Assembly (NCBI GenBank): GCA_034520725.1
Contig: JAXHNH010000016.1
Coordinates: 1-64,000 of the forward strand
Direction of reading: 5' to 3'
DNA: 64,000 bases
Source of the DNA: Gracilimonas sp034520725
Lineage (GTDB): Bacteria; Bacteroidota; Rhodothermia; Balneolales; Balneolaceae
In this document: positions 37,556 to 45,586 of the stretch, in pieces
Layout: each line of letters begins with the position of its first letter
Numbering within the stretch: position 1 is the first letter of the stretch
Made by a program: the position numbers and the translations under genes
Notes under the pieces: generated by a model
What the model was told of the DNA's origin: nothing
Databases searched by the model: none
The model's input: the letters and a program-made list of their open reading frames with translations, nothing else

Positions 37556-40021
37556 TTAGTTTCTTCGTATCTGAAAGATCGTATTAGTTACAATAGCTGC
37601 AAGCGAAACGATGGTCGAAAGAACGGTGATGCGTTCTGCGGTACTCAATTTTTGTGTCTCTTCTTTAGGAGGGATAATAACAGTAGAACCCGGTTCTACA
37701 TCAGGGTAGTTTCTAAAGAAAAGGAATTTTTTTGTTCTGTCCACTTCACCATTGGCGTAAACAACATAAGCTCTTTTAGTGTTTGCTTGCTCTGTAAAAC
37801 CACCGGCAGAGCCGATATAACTTTTAAAGGACTTAGAATCCTCAAATCTAACGTTGATAGGATACAGTACTTCTCCTCGCACCTGAACGGTCTCAAGTCG
37901 TTTTGGAACCTTGATCACATCTCCAGGCTGCAATAACAGGTTATAGTTGGAATTTTCATTCGCCAATGCGTCTTGCAATCGAATGCCTACCTTGGAAAGA
38001 GAGCGAACATTTTGATTAGTAACCGAGTCAGCCAGATTAATTTCTCTTACATCAACTTCATCAATAATGTCTCTTCTTAAAGAAGCACCCTCGGCATAGG
38101 CAAACTCTGTTAAGCCACCACTTTTCTCAATTAGATCAGCTAACCTAAGATTTCGGGATGCAATGGCATATTCACCGGGAAACAACACTTCACCGGTAAT
38201 TCTGACTGTTTTTTGTGTTTCGTAAGATGGTGATTTTCGAACAAAGACCTGATCAAAGGGTTTGAGTTCTATTTCTTCCAGTTCAGATGAGTAAGTCAAA
38301 CCATTTTCGATATTGACAGTGATAATTTCTGCAATTTCGTTATCGATCGTACCCGACCAGTCATCCTCTATCCTACGTGCAATCTCGATATTGTAGGGAG
38401 CGGCTTCATCTTTGAATCCATCTGCTTCAAAGATCAAGTCTTTCAATGAGCTGTTATCCACATAAGGATAGCTTCCGGGGCTTAACACGGAACCTGTGAT
38501 CTGCACAGTCTGAAATTCCCTCAGATCAAAAATAGAAGATATTTTGATACGATCATTTTTGATCAGTTCAACATCATATGATGCAGAATCAGCTAACAGG
38601 TTGTTTAGGTTTACGGGAATAGCCTTTATGGTGTAGTCAGGCTGTGTTCTGTAAATAATGGCCCTCTCCATGAATGCATCGCCCATAAGGCCTTCGGCAT
38701 TATTAATGAGTGAAAGCAGGGTTGGATTTTTTTCAAGTTGATATACACCGGGACGAAAAACAGGACCTTCGATCTCGATCTTATTCTCGTATCTGTCAAG
38801 TACGCGCTGGGCTGTAATTACATCACCTGACTGCAATACTGTGTTGGCTTGATCCGGATAGGTGATATCAAGAACACGTTTTTCTGTGTCAGTATTTCTC
38901 TCAACCTTTACGCCTTTGGTATAGGCAAATTGATTAAAACCGCTTACGTAACTTAACAAGTCTCCAAAAGTTTCCCCATCCAATGTTTCAAATAATCCGT
39001 TCTGCTTGAATTCTCCTTTGACTTGAATACGATTAATGTATGGATCGATTTTAATAATATCCTGATCGCGCAGGGTAATGTTCGAGGATAGATCGCCACT
39101 AATTAAAAAATCGTAAAGGTCTATTTCCTTGTGAACAGAACCATCTCGCAGTACCTTGATAGATCTGTAAGTTCCATCCTCATTAGGACCTCCGGCTGCG
39201 TAAAGAGCATTAAATACCGTTGATAAAGATGATAGAGTGTAGGTTCCGGGTACGTTCACTTCACCTACCAGATTCACTTTAATACTTCTAACATCACCAA
39301 GTGAGATCTGTACAAAGGTGTTTTTATTTTCACCCTTCAAACCAGAGTATATCTCTGAGAGTTTGTTTGTTAAACGTGCACGAGCTTCCTCAATGCTTAA
39401 CCCACTTACATACACAGGCCCTAGATTACTGATTCGCACAGCACCCTCCGGACTCACAGGCAGTTGATACGTATTTTCCGAAGCTCCCCAGATGTCAATA
39501 ACGATCTCGTCTCCTGGACCCAACACGTAATTAGCAGGAGTAGGAATGTTTACAGAAGGTTCAAAAGTCAGATACTGATTTGTAAAAATGTTAGCACCAA
39601 AGACAGTGGATGAATCCTTAGTTTGTCTGTCAAGGAGCATATCCATAGTGTCCACTTTCACACTTTGATATGGGGGTTGCATGCCCGGTGGGAGCTGTCC
39701 TTGCGGCTGCCCCTGTTGAGTTCGGCCACTTTGCCCCCCTGAAGTTTGGGAAGTATCGCCTGAATTTGACCTGACGTCATTAATTCTCCGACGCAGTTTA
39801 CTAACTTCTGCTGGATCCATGCCTCGTGTCAATGCAAGCTGCTCGACCTCAGAAATACTCAAGCCTCGATCTTGCATACGTTGATACAACTGACTTATTT
39901 GTGAGTCACTAAGTTGGTCAACTTTAATATTCTGAAAGTCGATGCCAACATCCTGTGCCAGCAATGGAAGGGATAGAACTGAAAATAGTAAACCGAAAAC
40001 AATGTATTTAATTTGTCGCAT
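37556..40021 (-). CDS. SLBB-domain polysaccharide export protein
   Basis: An 821-residue Wza-like export protein. Signal peptide YIVFGLLFSVLSLPLLAQ. A linker of low complexity follows (GQSGRTQQGQPQGQLPPGMQ). The polysaccharide export domain is YVLGPGDEIVIDIWGASENT and GAVRISNLGPVYVSGLSIEE. Then come six SLBB-type repeats, each with a GEV.PG-like core, for example VNLVGEVNVPGTYTLSSLST, IEIEGPVFRPGVYQLEK, VQITGSVLSPGSYPY and VRITGEVLFPGEYAIA. The C-terminus has a hydrophobic helix (ITVLSTIVSLAAIVTNTIF). Proteins of this type form or line the outer-membrane channel for exopolysaccharide. It is divergent from an exosortase gene, with 99 bases between starts. Confidence 0.9.
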   Translation of the reverse strand: MRQIKYIVFGLLFSVLSLPLLAQDVGIDFQNIKVDQLSDSQISQLYQRMQDRGLSISEVEQLALTRGMDPAEVSKLRRRINDVRSNSGDTSQTSGGQSGRTQQGQPQGQLPPGMQPPYQSVKVDTMDMLLDRQTKDSSTVFGANIFTNQYLTFEPSVNIPTPANYVLGPGDEIVIDIWGASENTYQLPVSPEGAVRISNLGPVYVSGLSIEEARARLTNKLSEIYSGLKGENKNTFVQISLGDVRSIKVNLVGEVNVPGTYTLSSLSTVFNALYAAGGPNEDGTYRSIKVLRDGSVHKEIDLYDFLISGDLSSNITLRDQDIIKIDPYINRIQVKGEFKQNGLFETLDGETFGDLLSYVSGFNQFAYTKGVKVERNTDTEKRVLDITYPDQANTVLQSGDVITAQRVLDRYENKIEIEGPVFRPGVYQLEKNPTLLSLINNAEGLMGDAFMERAIIYRTQPDYTIKAIPVNLNNLLADSASYDVELIKNDRIKISSIFDLREFQTVQITGSVLSPGSYPYVDNSSLKDLIFEADGFKDEAAPYNIEIARRIEDDWSGTIDNEIAEIITVNIENGLTYSSELEEIELKPFDQVFVRKSPSYETQKTVRITGEVLFPGEYAIASRNLRLADLIEKSGGLTEFAYAEGASLRRDIIDEVDVREINLADSVTNQNVRSLSKVGIRLQDALANENSNYNLLLQPGDVIKVPKRLETVQVRGEVLYPINVRFEDSKSFKSYIGSAGGFTEQANTKRAYVVYANGEVDRTKKFLFFRNYPDVEPGSTVIIPPKEETQKLSTAERITVLSTIVSLAAIVTNTIFQIRRN

Positions 40022-40120
40022 TCAGTATCGAAAGATTTTGAAATTAGATAGTTTAAGTACGATATGCTATACTCAATAATTAGTACAGCAAGTTAAGAAA
40101 CAAATAATTAAAGCACTAAA

Positions 40121-40627
40121 ATGAACTCTCCGGTAGTCAAGTTTATTGCCAAGGCTCTTGGATTCTTTGTGATTTGGTATCTATTATATGATCTATGGCT
40201 GCTGCCCGCGGGAGATCTGGATCGATGGCTGTCTCTGAATATTGTAAAGGTTGGGGCCGGGTTGCTGGAGTTCTTTGGGTTTGATGTGTACGCCTTTGGA
40301 CGAGTTATGGGGCTAAATGAATTTCCGGGTGTAGAGATCGTGGATGGGTGTAATGGCATCACTGCTATCGGGTTATTTCTTGGTTTTATATATGCCTACC
40401 CGGGTAACTGGAAGAATAAGTTGAGTTTCAGTGTGGTAGGTGTGAGTCTCATTTATCTGGTCAATCTTTTGAGAATAATATTATTGGCACTAACTCAGGC
40501 CTATTACCCTTCACTATTTGATTTTATGCACGATTACTCCACTACAACTATTTTTTATCTGTTCATTTTCGTGCTCTGGATGGTGTGGGTAAATTACAGT
40601 GAGATTTCATTTTCAGAAGCCAAATAA
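40121..40627 (+). CDS. Exosortase/archaeosortase family membrane protease-transpeptidase
   Basis: A short (168-residue) integral membrane protein of the exosortase family. The invariant catalytic set is visible: Cys77 in VDGCNGITAIGLF, Arg118 in YLVNLLRIILL and His137 in FMHDYSTTTIFY. About five hydrophobic helices cover the sequence. Exosortases cleave C-terminal sorting signals of exported proteins and usually occur with exopolysaccharide genes, matching the divergent SLBB exporter. The size and the small downstream partner gene resemble the short Bacteroidota types (XrtF or related), but I cannot name the subtype. No substrate with an evident C-terminal sorting signal is in the window. Confidence 0.85.
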   Translation: MNSPVVKFIAKALGFFVIWYLLYDLWLLPAGDLDRWLSLNIVKVGAGLLEFFGFDVYAFGRVMGLNEFPGVEIVDGCNGITAIGLFLGFIYAYPGNWKNKLSFSVVGVSLIYLVNLLRIILLALTQAYYPSLFDFMHDYSTTTIFYLFIFVLWMVWVNYSEISFSEAK

Positions 40628-40628
40628 A

Positions 40629-41099
40629 ATGAGTTCACTTAAGAAAATAATTTGGATCAGTCTTTACCTGGCTTTTCACTTATTGATCCTTTCGGAGGCA
40701 CGAACCAGCCTATTTAAGTATCAAATAGGAGGAATCAGAGAATATGCTGTTAATAGTAATTCAGAACTCACGATCAACAGGATAGATACCCGGATCATAG
40801 ATTTTGATTATCCGAAAAAAATTGATTCTGCTGAGAAAGTCTGGACCTATAAGATTCCATTCGGTTTCTTTTTTTTGCTTGGGATTATTGGAATGATACT
40901 CGTCGGTTCAGATCGCAGGTATTATATCGTTTTACTAACTGCACATTTTGTTGTACTGCTGTTAGCCAGTTTGGTATTTTATCTGTCAATTAATGTGAAT
41001 ACGTGGCTTTTGGTGATCAACGACCTCTTAACCCGATATTTTATACCTGTCATATCGATCGGTGCCGTTGCATTTGCCTTACTTGAGAAAAGGGAATAA
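40629..41099 (+). CDS. Small membrane protein, probable exosortase partner
   Basis: A 156-residue protein from ATG 40629, one base after the exosortase stop; an earlier in-frame start inside the exosortase gene is less likely. One N-terminal hydrophobic segment (IIWISLYLAFHLLILSEA), a short extracytoplasmic stretch, and three further helices (FFFLLGIIGMILVG, YIVLLTAHFVVLLLASLVFY, YFIPVISIGAVAFALLE). I do not recognise the family. Exosortases in Bacteroidota often have a small associated membrane protein directly downstream, and the spacing supports that role here. It is followed after six bases by a glycerate kinase gene. Confidence 0.75.
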   Translation: MSSLKKIIWISLYLAFHLLILSEARTSLFKYQIGGIREYAVNSNSELTINRIDTRIIDFDYPKKIDSAEKVWTYKIPFGFFFLLGIIGMILVGSDRRYYIVLLTAHFVVLLLASLVFYLSINVNTWLLVINDLLTRYFIPVISIGAVAFALLEKRE

Positions 41100-41105
41100 A
41101 TATTT

Positions 41106-42407
41106 ATGAAAGAGAAGTTAGACCGGCAATCTGAGATCCTGAACGAGTTAGTGAATGAGATTTCAGAGAGTGGCGAGAGAGTGCTTAATCTAAAGAATAT
41201 CTATTCACGGATAGATAATGACCGCCCGATCTGGCTATTGGGAGCGGGTAAAGCATCACTGACAATGGCTCGTCAGGCTGAAGATTACTTTGGAGATCGG
41301 ATCAAAGATGGATTGATCATTACCGATTCAAATCCTGAGAAATTAAAATATACTCAGGCCTTTACGGGTTCACATCCTTATCCAACTGATGATTCTGTTT
41401 CAGCATCTCTTGAGCTGATGGATTTTGCATCAAAGATACCTGAAACCGATCAGGTTTTATTCTGTCTTTCAGGTGGTGCCTCCTCATTATTTTGCATTCC
41501 TGCCGGAGAAATCGAAATAGAAGAGTTGAGTCGAACTTATAAAATACTGCTGAATTCCGGTGCTTCAATACATGATATCAATAAAGTACGAAAGCACTTG
41601 AGTGAAACAGCAGGGGGGAGATTGGGAAAACTTCTATGTGAGCACAGGTTAATCTCTGTCATAGTATCAGACGTTCCGGGTGATGAGCCTTCGGTGATCG
41701 GAAGCGGTCCTACAGTCCCGGATCCATCCACATTTAAAGAGTGTTTTGCGATCGTTAAGAAATTTAAAATTTGGGCTGAATTACCTCATTCAGTAAGAAT
41801 ACATATCTCAAAGGGTATGCATGGAGATGCTGCGGAAACACCAAAGCCCAAGTGCAATAAATGGAAGTATCATGATGTGGAGGTTATCTCAGCTGCTAAT
41901 TTGTTAGCAATGAATGCTGGAGAAAGACTTGATAAGTTAGGTTTTAACGTCAAGGTATCCTCAAAAGCGTATGACCTGGAGATCTCAAAATTATCCAAGA
42001 AAATATGCAGTGAAGCGATTTCCATTTTAAGTAAAAGAGGCAGCCTCAAAGCCCCTGCTGCCTTGATCTATTTTGGTGAAAGCACTGTGAATGTAAAAGG
42101 AGATGGTAAAGGAGGGAGAAATCAACATTTAGCTCTTATGGCAGCTATAACTATTGAAGGTCATCACCCAATATCAGTTATGAGCTTGGCAACTGATGGT
42201 ATCGATGGCCCCACTGACTCTGCCGGAGCAATTCTCAATTCTATGACTACCCTAAAAGCGAGGAAGCAGAAGTTAAAACCCGAAGATTTCCTTCAGGCAT
42301 ATAATTCCTATGAATTTCATGAACAGATGGGTACACATATTCTAACAGGCCGAACAGGAAAAAATGCCATGGATCTTCAGGTAATTTTGATAAATAACCC
42401 TGAGTAG
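41106..42407 (+). CDS. Glycerate 2-kinase (DUF4147/MOFRL family)
   Basis: Type II glycerate kinase phosphorylating D-glycerate to 2-phosphoglycerate. The 433 residues carry the N-terminal DUF4147 domain: LLGAGKASLTMARQAEDYFG, GSHPYPTDDSVSAS, LFCLSGGASSLFCIPAG, INKVRKHLSETAGGRLGKLL and SDVPGDEPSVIGSGPTVPDP. The C-terminal MOFRL domain shows FGESTVNVKGDGKGGRNQHL and ATDGIDGPTDSAGAI. The length is typical. It feeds glycerate into lower glycolysis. It follows the exosortase pair by six bases on the same strand, with no obvious functional relation to it. Confidence 0.94.
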   Translation: MKEKLDRQSEILNELVNEISESGERVLNLKNIYSRIDNDRPIWLLGAGKASLTMARQAEDYFGDRIKDGLIITDSNPEKLKYTQAFTGSHPYPTDDSVSASLELMDFASKIPETDQVLFCLSGGASSLFCIPAGEIEIEELSRTYKILLNSGASIHDINKVRKHLSETAGGRLGKLLCEHRLISVIVSDVPGDEPSVIGSGPTVPDPSTFKECFAIVKKFKIWAELPHSVRIHISKGMHGDAAETPKPKCNKWKYHDVEVISAANLLAMNAGERLDKLGFNVKVSSKAYDLEISKLSKKICSEAISILSKRGSLKAPAALIYFGESTVNVKGDGKGGRNQHLALMAAITIEGHHPISVMSLATDGIDGPTDSAGAILNSMTTLKARKQKLKPEDFLQAYNSYEFHEQMGTHILTGRTGKNAMDLQVILINNPE

Positions 42408-42502
42408 AAGGATAAAATTCTGCTAAAAATATTTAAATAGAATTATATTCTTCATAAAAATTATATTAGGTTTAATAACCTTATAAAGTAGATATTAGCA
42501 GA

Positions 42503-42520
42503 ATAATTGATTACAATTAT
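42503..42520. promoter_or_regulatory. Candidate Lrp-type operator
   Basis: ATAATTG-ATTA-CAATTAT is a perfect dyad with seven-base arms and a four-base spacer, 27 bases before the Lrp-family gene, in an AT-rich 140-base gap. This suits autoregulation by the Lrp protein. The symmetry is seen; the function is inferred. Confidence 0.5.
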
Positions 42521-42547
42521 AGCATATAATCAGCTAATTATCCTGCT

Positions 42548-43033
42548 ATGGCACTACTAAAGTTAGATCAAACCGATAAACAAATCATTCAGATCCTTCA
42601 GCAGGAAGGACGTATCGCCAATAATGAGTTAGCCAAAAGAATTGGCCTGACCACAACTCCAACTCTTGAAAGGGTAAGGCGACTTGAGCGTGAAGGTGTT
42701 ATCGACGGCTACTCGGCAAAAGTAAATAAAGATGCTGTAGGCAGGGGGTTCACTGCCTTTGTAAAAGTAACGCTAAAAGTTCATCAATTGAATCTGATGG
42801 AAGAGTTTACATCAGCAATTCGTGAAATACCTGAGATCCTCGCCTGTTATCACACCACAGGAGATGGTGACTTTCTGCTGCATGTTGTAGCAAAAGACAC
42901 CAAAGATTATGAGCAACTGATGCGAAACAAGCTGACAACTCTCCCTGATGTTGAGCGGCTTTACACGAGCATCGTACTGAATACTATCAAAGATCAATCT
43001 CCAATCCCAGTTTATCATGAAGACAAAAGTTAA
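42548..43033 (+). CDS. Lrp/AsnC family transcriptional regulator
   Basis: A 161-residue feast/famine regulator. The N-terminal HTH is DKQIIQILQQEGRIANNELAK and RIGLTTTPTLERVRRLEREG. The C-terminal RAM (ligand) domain runs through AFVKVTLKV, EIPEILACYHTTGDGDFLLH and LTTLPDVERLYTSIVLNTIK. It overlaps the following methionine gamma-lyase gene by 17 bases, the same pairing as the MdeR-MdeA arrangement of pseudomonads, where an Lrp protein activates the lyase. An amino-acid ligand, perhaps methionine, is therefore likely. A palindrome lies just upstream. Confidence 0.92.
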   Translation: MALLKLDQTDKQIIQILQQEGRIANNELAKRIGLTTTPTLERVRRLEREGVIDGYSAKVNKDAVGRGFTAFVKVTLKVHQLNLMEEFTSAIREIPEILACYHTTGDGDFLLHVVAKDTKDYEQLMRNKLTTLPDVERLYTSIVLNTIKDQSPIPVYHEDKS

Positions 43034-44240
43034 ACCAACATTTGCATCGGCAGCCATTCATGGCGGAAAAGGAAAAAAAGATCAGTTTGGAGCGCATACA
43101 TCTCCGATCTATCAAACTTCAACATTTGTGTTTGATGACGTAGAGTCGGGTGCAAAGGCATTTCGCCATGAGGAGGGGGGAGCAAGCCATGTTTATTCGC
43201 GTCTCGGAAATCCCACTGTGGAAGAACTGGAGCGTTCTATTTGCACCTTGGAAACCTATAGTCTGAATGATCCGGATAGTTATATGGGTATGGCATTTGG
43301 TAGTGGGATGGCAGCCATCTCCACCGGTATTATCAGTTTTGCAGTTGGGGGGCATGTTATAGCTCAAAACGATCTATATGGCTGTACGTCGCAGTTTCTG
43401 AAAGAAGAAGCACCGGGGATGGGCATGAACGTATCTTTTACGGATACCTCGGATGTAAGAAATATTGAAGAGCTGCTAAAGAAACATTCTGATACCAAGT
43501 TGATCTATCTGGAAAGCATTGCAAATCCAACGCTTCGTATCTCAGATATAAAAGCGATTTCTCAGCTTGCTGAATCTTTCGATGTGCTGCTCATGGTTGA
43601 TAACACATTTGCAACCCCATATCATATTCAACCACTTGAGTTAGGCGCAGATATTGTGGTTCATTCAACTACCAAATATCTGGGAGGTCATGGGACTTTG
43701 ATAGGCGGTGCGATGGTCGCTAAAAAAGAGTTGTTTGAGGAAGCCAATACTTTTCTATTCCGTAAAAATCTTGGTGGAATAGCCGGTCCTATGGATGCCT
43801 GGCTGGCAACAAATGGCATCAAAACATTACCGCTACGAATGAAGCAGCATAATGAAAATGCGATGAAGGTTGCAAAATGGCTGGAAGATCATCCAAAAGT
43901 AGATCATGTGTTTTATCCGGGGCTTGAATCACATCCACAGCATGAACTTGCAAAAAACATAATGAGGAATGGTTTTGGAGGGATGATCACATTTGAATTG
44001 AAGGGTGGTTTTGATGCAGGGGTCTCACTCATGAACAAGGTGGAACTCTGCACCCTGGCAGTAAGTCTGGGAGCCATAGACACGCTTATTCAGCATCCTG
44101 CATCCATGACACATTCTATTGTGGATGAGGAGATCAAAAAAGCCGCAGGAATTACGGATGGCTTGGTTCGTATATCAGTTGGAATTGAAGGGGTTGAAGA
44201 CATCATTGCCGATCTTGAGCAAGCCATGGGAAATTCTTAA
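43017..44240 (+). CDS. Methionine gamma-lyase-like trans-sulfuration PLP enzyme
   Basis: Cys/Met-metabolism PLP enzyme of 407 residues. Signatures: TSPIYQTSTFVFDDVESG, HVYSRLGNPTVEELE, MAFGSGMAAISTGII, the PLP Asp195 in LLMVDNTFATPYHIQPLELG, and the Schiff-base Lys220 in VHSTTKYLGGHG. The segment NDLYGCTSQF with Tyr121 and Cys123 matches the YGCT of methionine gamma-lyases (Cys116 in the Pseudomonas enzyme), where cystathionine gamma-synthases usually have Gly. This favours degradation of methionine to methanethiol, 2-oxobutyrate and ammonia. Cystathionine beta- or gamma-lyase activity remains possible. It is coupled to an Lrp regulator gene and ends before a strong hairpin. Confidence 0.88.
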   Translation: MKTKVKPTFASAAIHGGKGKKDQFGAHTSPIYQTSTFVFDDVESGAKAFRHEEGGASHVYSRLGNPTVEELERSICTLETYSLNDPDSYMGMAFGSGMAAISTGIISFAVGGHVIAQNDLYGCTSQFLKEEAPGMGMNVSFTDTSDVRNIEELLKKHSDTKLIYLESIANPTLRISDIKAISQLAESFDVLLMVDNTFATPYHIQPLELGADIVVHSTTKYLGGHGTLIGGAMVAKKELFEEANTFLFRKNLGGIAGPMDAWLATNGIKTLPLRMKQHNENAMKVAKWLEDHPKVDHVFYPGLESHPQHELAKNIMRNGFGGMITFELKGGFDAGVSLMNKVELCTLAVSLGAIDTLIQHPASMTHSIVDEEIKKAAGITDGLVRISVGIEGVEDIIADLEQAMGNS

Positions 44241-44246
44241 TGGAGT

Positions 44247-44288
44247 AATGCTAAATGTTAAATTTGAAGATATTTAACATTTAGCATT
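44247..44288. terminator. Perfect 17-base inverted repeat between convergent genes
   Basis: Arms AATGCTAAATGTTAAAT (44247-44263) and ATTTAACATTTAGCATT (44272-44288) with an eight-base loop. It lies between the lyase and the TPM gene, 20 bases before the latter's stop. It is AT-rich with no long U-run, so it may be a bidirectional transcription end or a palindromic repeat rather than a classic terminator. Confidence 0.6.
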
Positions 44289-44307
44289 CAAGAATTTAAA
44301 ATTAATA

Positions 44308-45051
44308 TTACCAGCCACCGCTGGCGCCGCCACCGCCGGAGCTGAATCCGCCGCCTCCGCCAAAGCCACCGAAGCTGCCACCTCCGCTACTGCCGCCTCG
44401 GCTTCTTCCACCAAATCCACCTCCGTAAAAGATAATACCACCGGAACCGATAGAATGTCTGCGCCCTCCTTTGCCCCTGGAGATAAGAATGAAAATAATT
44501 ATAATAAATATGATCAGAACATCCAGAGGAAACCCATCACCGGATGATTTTTGCTCGGGAAACCCCTCAAATTCTCCGGCTGCCAGATCTATCAGTACAT
44601 TTATAGACTGATCCAGTCCGCCGTAAAAATCATTGGCCCGAAAGCTAGGAGTCAGTATCTCATTGATGATGCGTCCGGCAATAATATCCGGAATAGCTCC
44701 TTCCAGTCCGTAGCCGACTTCAATACGCATCTTTCGGTCTTGTTCAGAAATCAGGATCAACACCCCGTTGCCACGTTCTTCATATTGAATATTCCAGTCG
44801 TTATGCATATTGAGTGCAACCTCTTCGATAGGGTAACCTTGCAGGCTTTCAATAGTTGCAATGACGAATGCATTGGTTGTGGAATCACGATAGGCCCTTA
44901 GTTTAGATTCAAGCTGCCTTTCCTCAGATTGGGAAAGCATGTTGGCGAAATCATTGACCATACCGGTTGGCTGACTCGGATAGATATCCTGAGCCGTCAC
45001 GTGTAATGAAAGGGTTACGAAAAATAGCAGAGTCAGAAGTTTACGCATCAT
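44308..45051 (-). CDS. TPM-domain membrane protein with Gly-rich tail (YgcG-like)
   Basis: A 247-residue exported protein from the Met-Met start at 45051; an earlier in-frame start at 45105 inside the neighbouring gene is less likely. Signal peptide LLTLLFFVTLSLHVTAQ. The TPM domain shows YPSQPTGMVNDFANMLSQSE, TNAFVIATIESLQGYPIEEV, RGNGVLILISEQDRKMRIEV and YGLEGAIPDIIAGRII. A membrane helix (LIIFIIIIFILI) and a Gly/Ser-rich C-terminus (GGGGGFSSGGGGASGGW) follow. TPM proteins have been linked to photosystem repair phosphatase in plants; the bacterial role is unclear. It is the last gene of lemA-TPM-TPM and overlaps the preceding TPM gene. Confidence 0.88.
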   Translation of the reverse strand: MMRKLLTLLFFVTLSLHVTAQDIYPSQPTGMVNDFANMLSQSEERQLESKLRAYRDSTTNAFVIATIESLQGYPIEEVALNMHNDWNIQYEERGNGVLILISEQDRKMRIEVGYGLEGAIPDIIAGRIINEILTPSFRANDFYGGLDQSINVLIDLAAGEFEGFPEQKSSGDGFPLDVLIIFIIIIFILISRGKGGRRHSIGSGGIIFYGGGFGGRSRGGSSGGGSFGGFGGGGGFSSGGGGASGGW

Positions 45052-45493
45052 CCTCTTTTTCTTTGTTATAACTGATGGTATTTGATAGCTCGTTGATATC
45101 GCCATCCTGATTGGGGAAAAACTCTTTCAGTTTTTGGCCGATCTGAAGTACGACTTCTGAGATCCCTGTTTCATAATCATTTTTTTTGAAATAGGAGATA
45201 AGTAGTTCAACTTCACTTTGCCAGAATGATTGCCCGAGTTTTTCATGAATACCCTCATCCCCCCAGATCGCTACTTTGTGATCTTTCCAGGCTATGTAAA
45301 CAATGACACCATTACGCAGGTCGGTTTCGTGCATTTTTAATTCGGCAAAGACCTGTTTTGCCCTTTCGATGGGTGATTCAGCCTTACACTTTTTTTCGAC
45401 GTGAACACGAATTTCACCCGAGGTAGCTTCTTCGGCCTGTTGAATAGCTTCAACAATGTGTTCTTCCTGTTCCTTTGTTAAAAATTTTGCCAT
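45041..45493 (-). CDS. TPM-domain protein
   Basis: A 150-residue soluble TPM-domain protein with no signal peptide or clear membrane helix. The domain reads LTKEQEEHIVEAIQQAEEAT, SGEIRVHVE, NGVIVYIAWKDHKVAIWGDE and FWQSEVELLISYFKKNDYET. It sits between lemA and the larger YgcG-like TPM gene. This LemA-TPM-TPM trio recurs in many Bacteroidota and other genomes and is thought to be an envelope-associated module of unknown purpose. The stop overlaps the start of the next gene. Confidence 0.88.
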   Translation of the reverse strand: MAKFLTKEQEEHIVEAIQQAEEATSGEIRVHVEKKCKAESPIERAKQVFAELKMHETDLRNGVIVYIAWKDHKVAIWGDEGIHEKLGQSFWQSEVELLISYFKKNDYETGISEVVLQIGQKLKEFFPNQDGDINELSNTISYNKEKEDDA

Positions 45494-45500
45494 ACGTTTT

Positions 45501-45582
45501 ATATGAGACGTAAGATTTTAGACATAAGATAAAAGACCGATTTATGATGTCTTAAATCTCATGTATTTCATCTTTTGTCTAT
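45501..45582. repeat. Dispersed palindromic intergenic repeat, copy 2
   Basis: Between lemA and the first TPM gene. TGAGACGTAAGATTTTAGA (45504-45522) is an exact reverse-complement match to 6817-6835. The rest is built from related words (AGACATAAGAT, GATGTCTTAAATCTCAT, CATCTTTTGTCT) in both orientations, giving imperfect inverted pairs. Confidence 0.65.
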
Positions 45583-45586
45583 TATT

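Noticed and set aside
40022..40120. tRNA or small RNA in the exporter/exosortase gap
   Set aside because: No cloverleaf or terminator-bounded structure is seen; it is only an AT-rich divergent promoter region.
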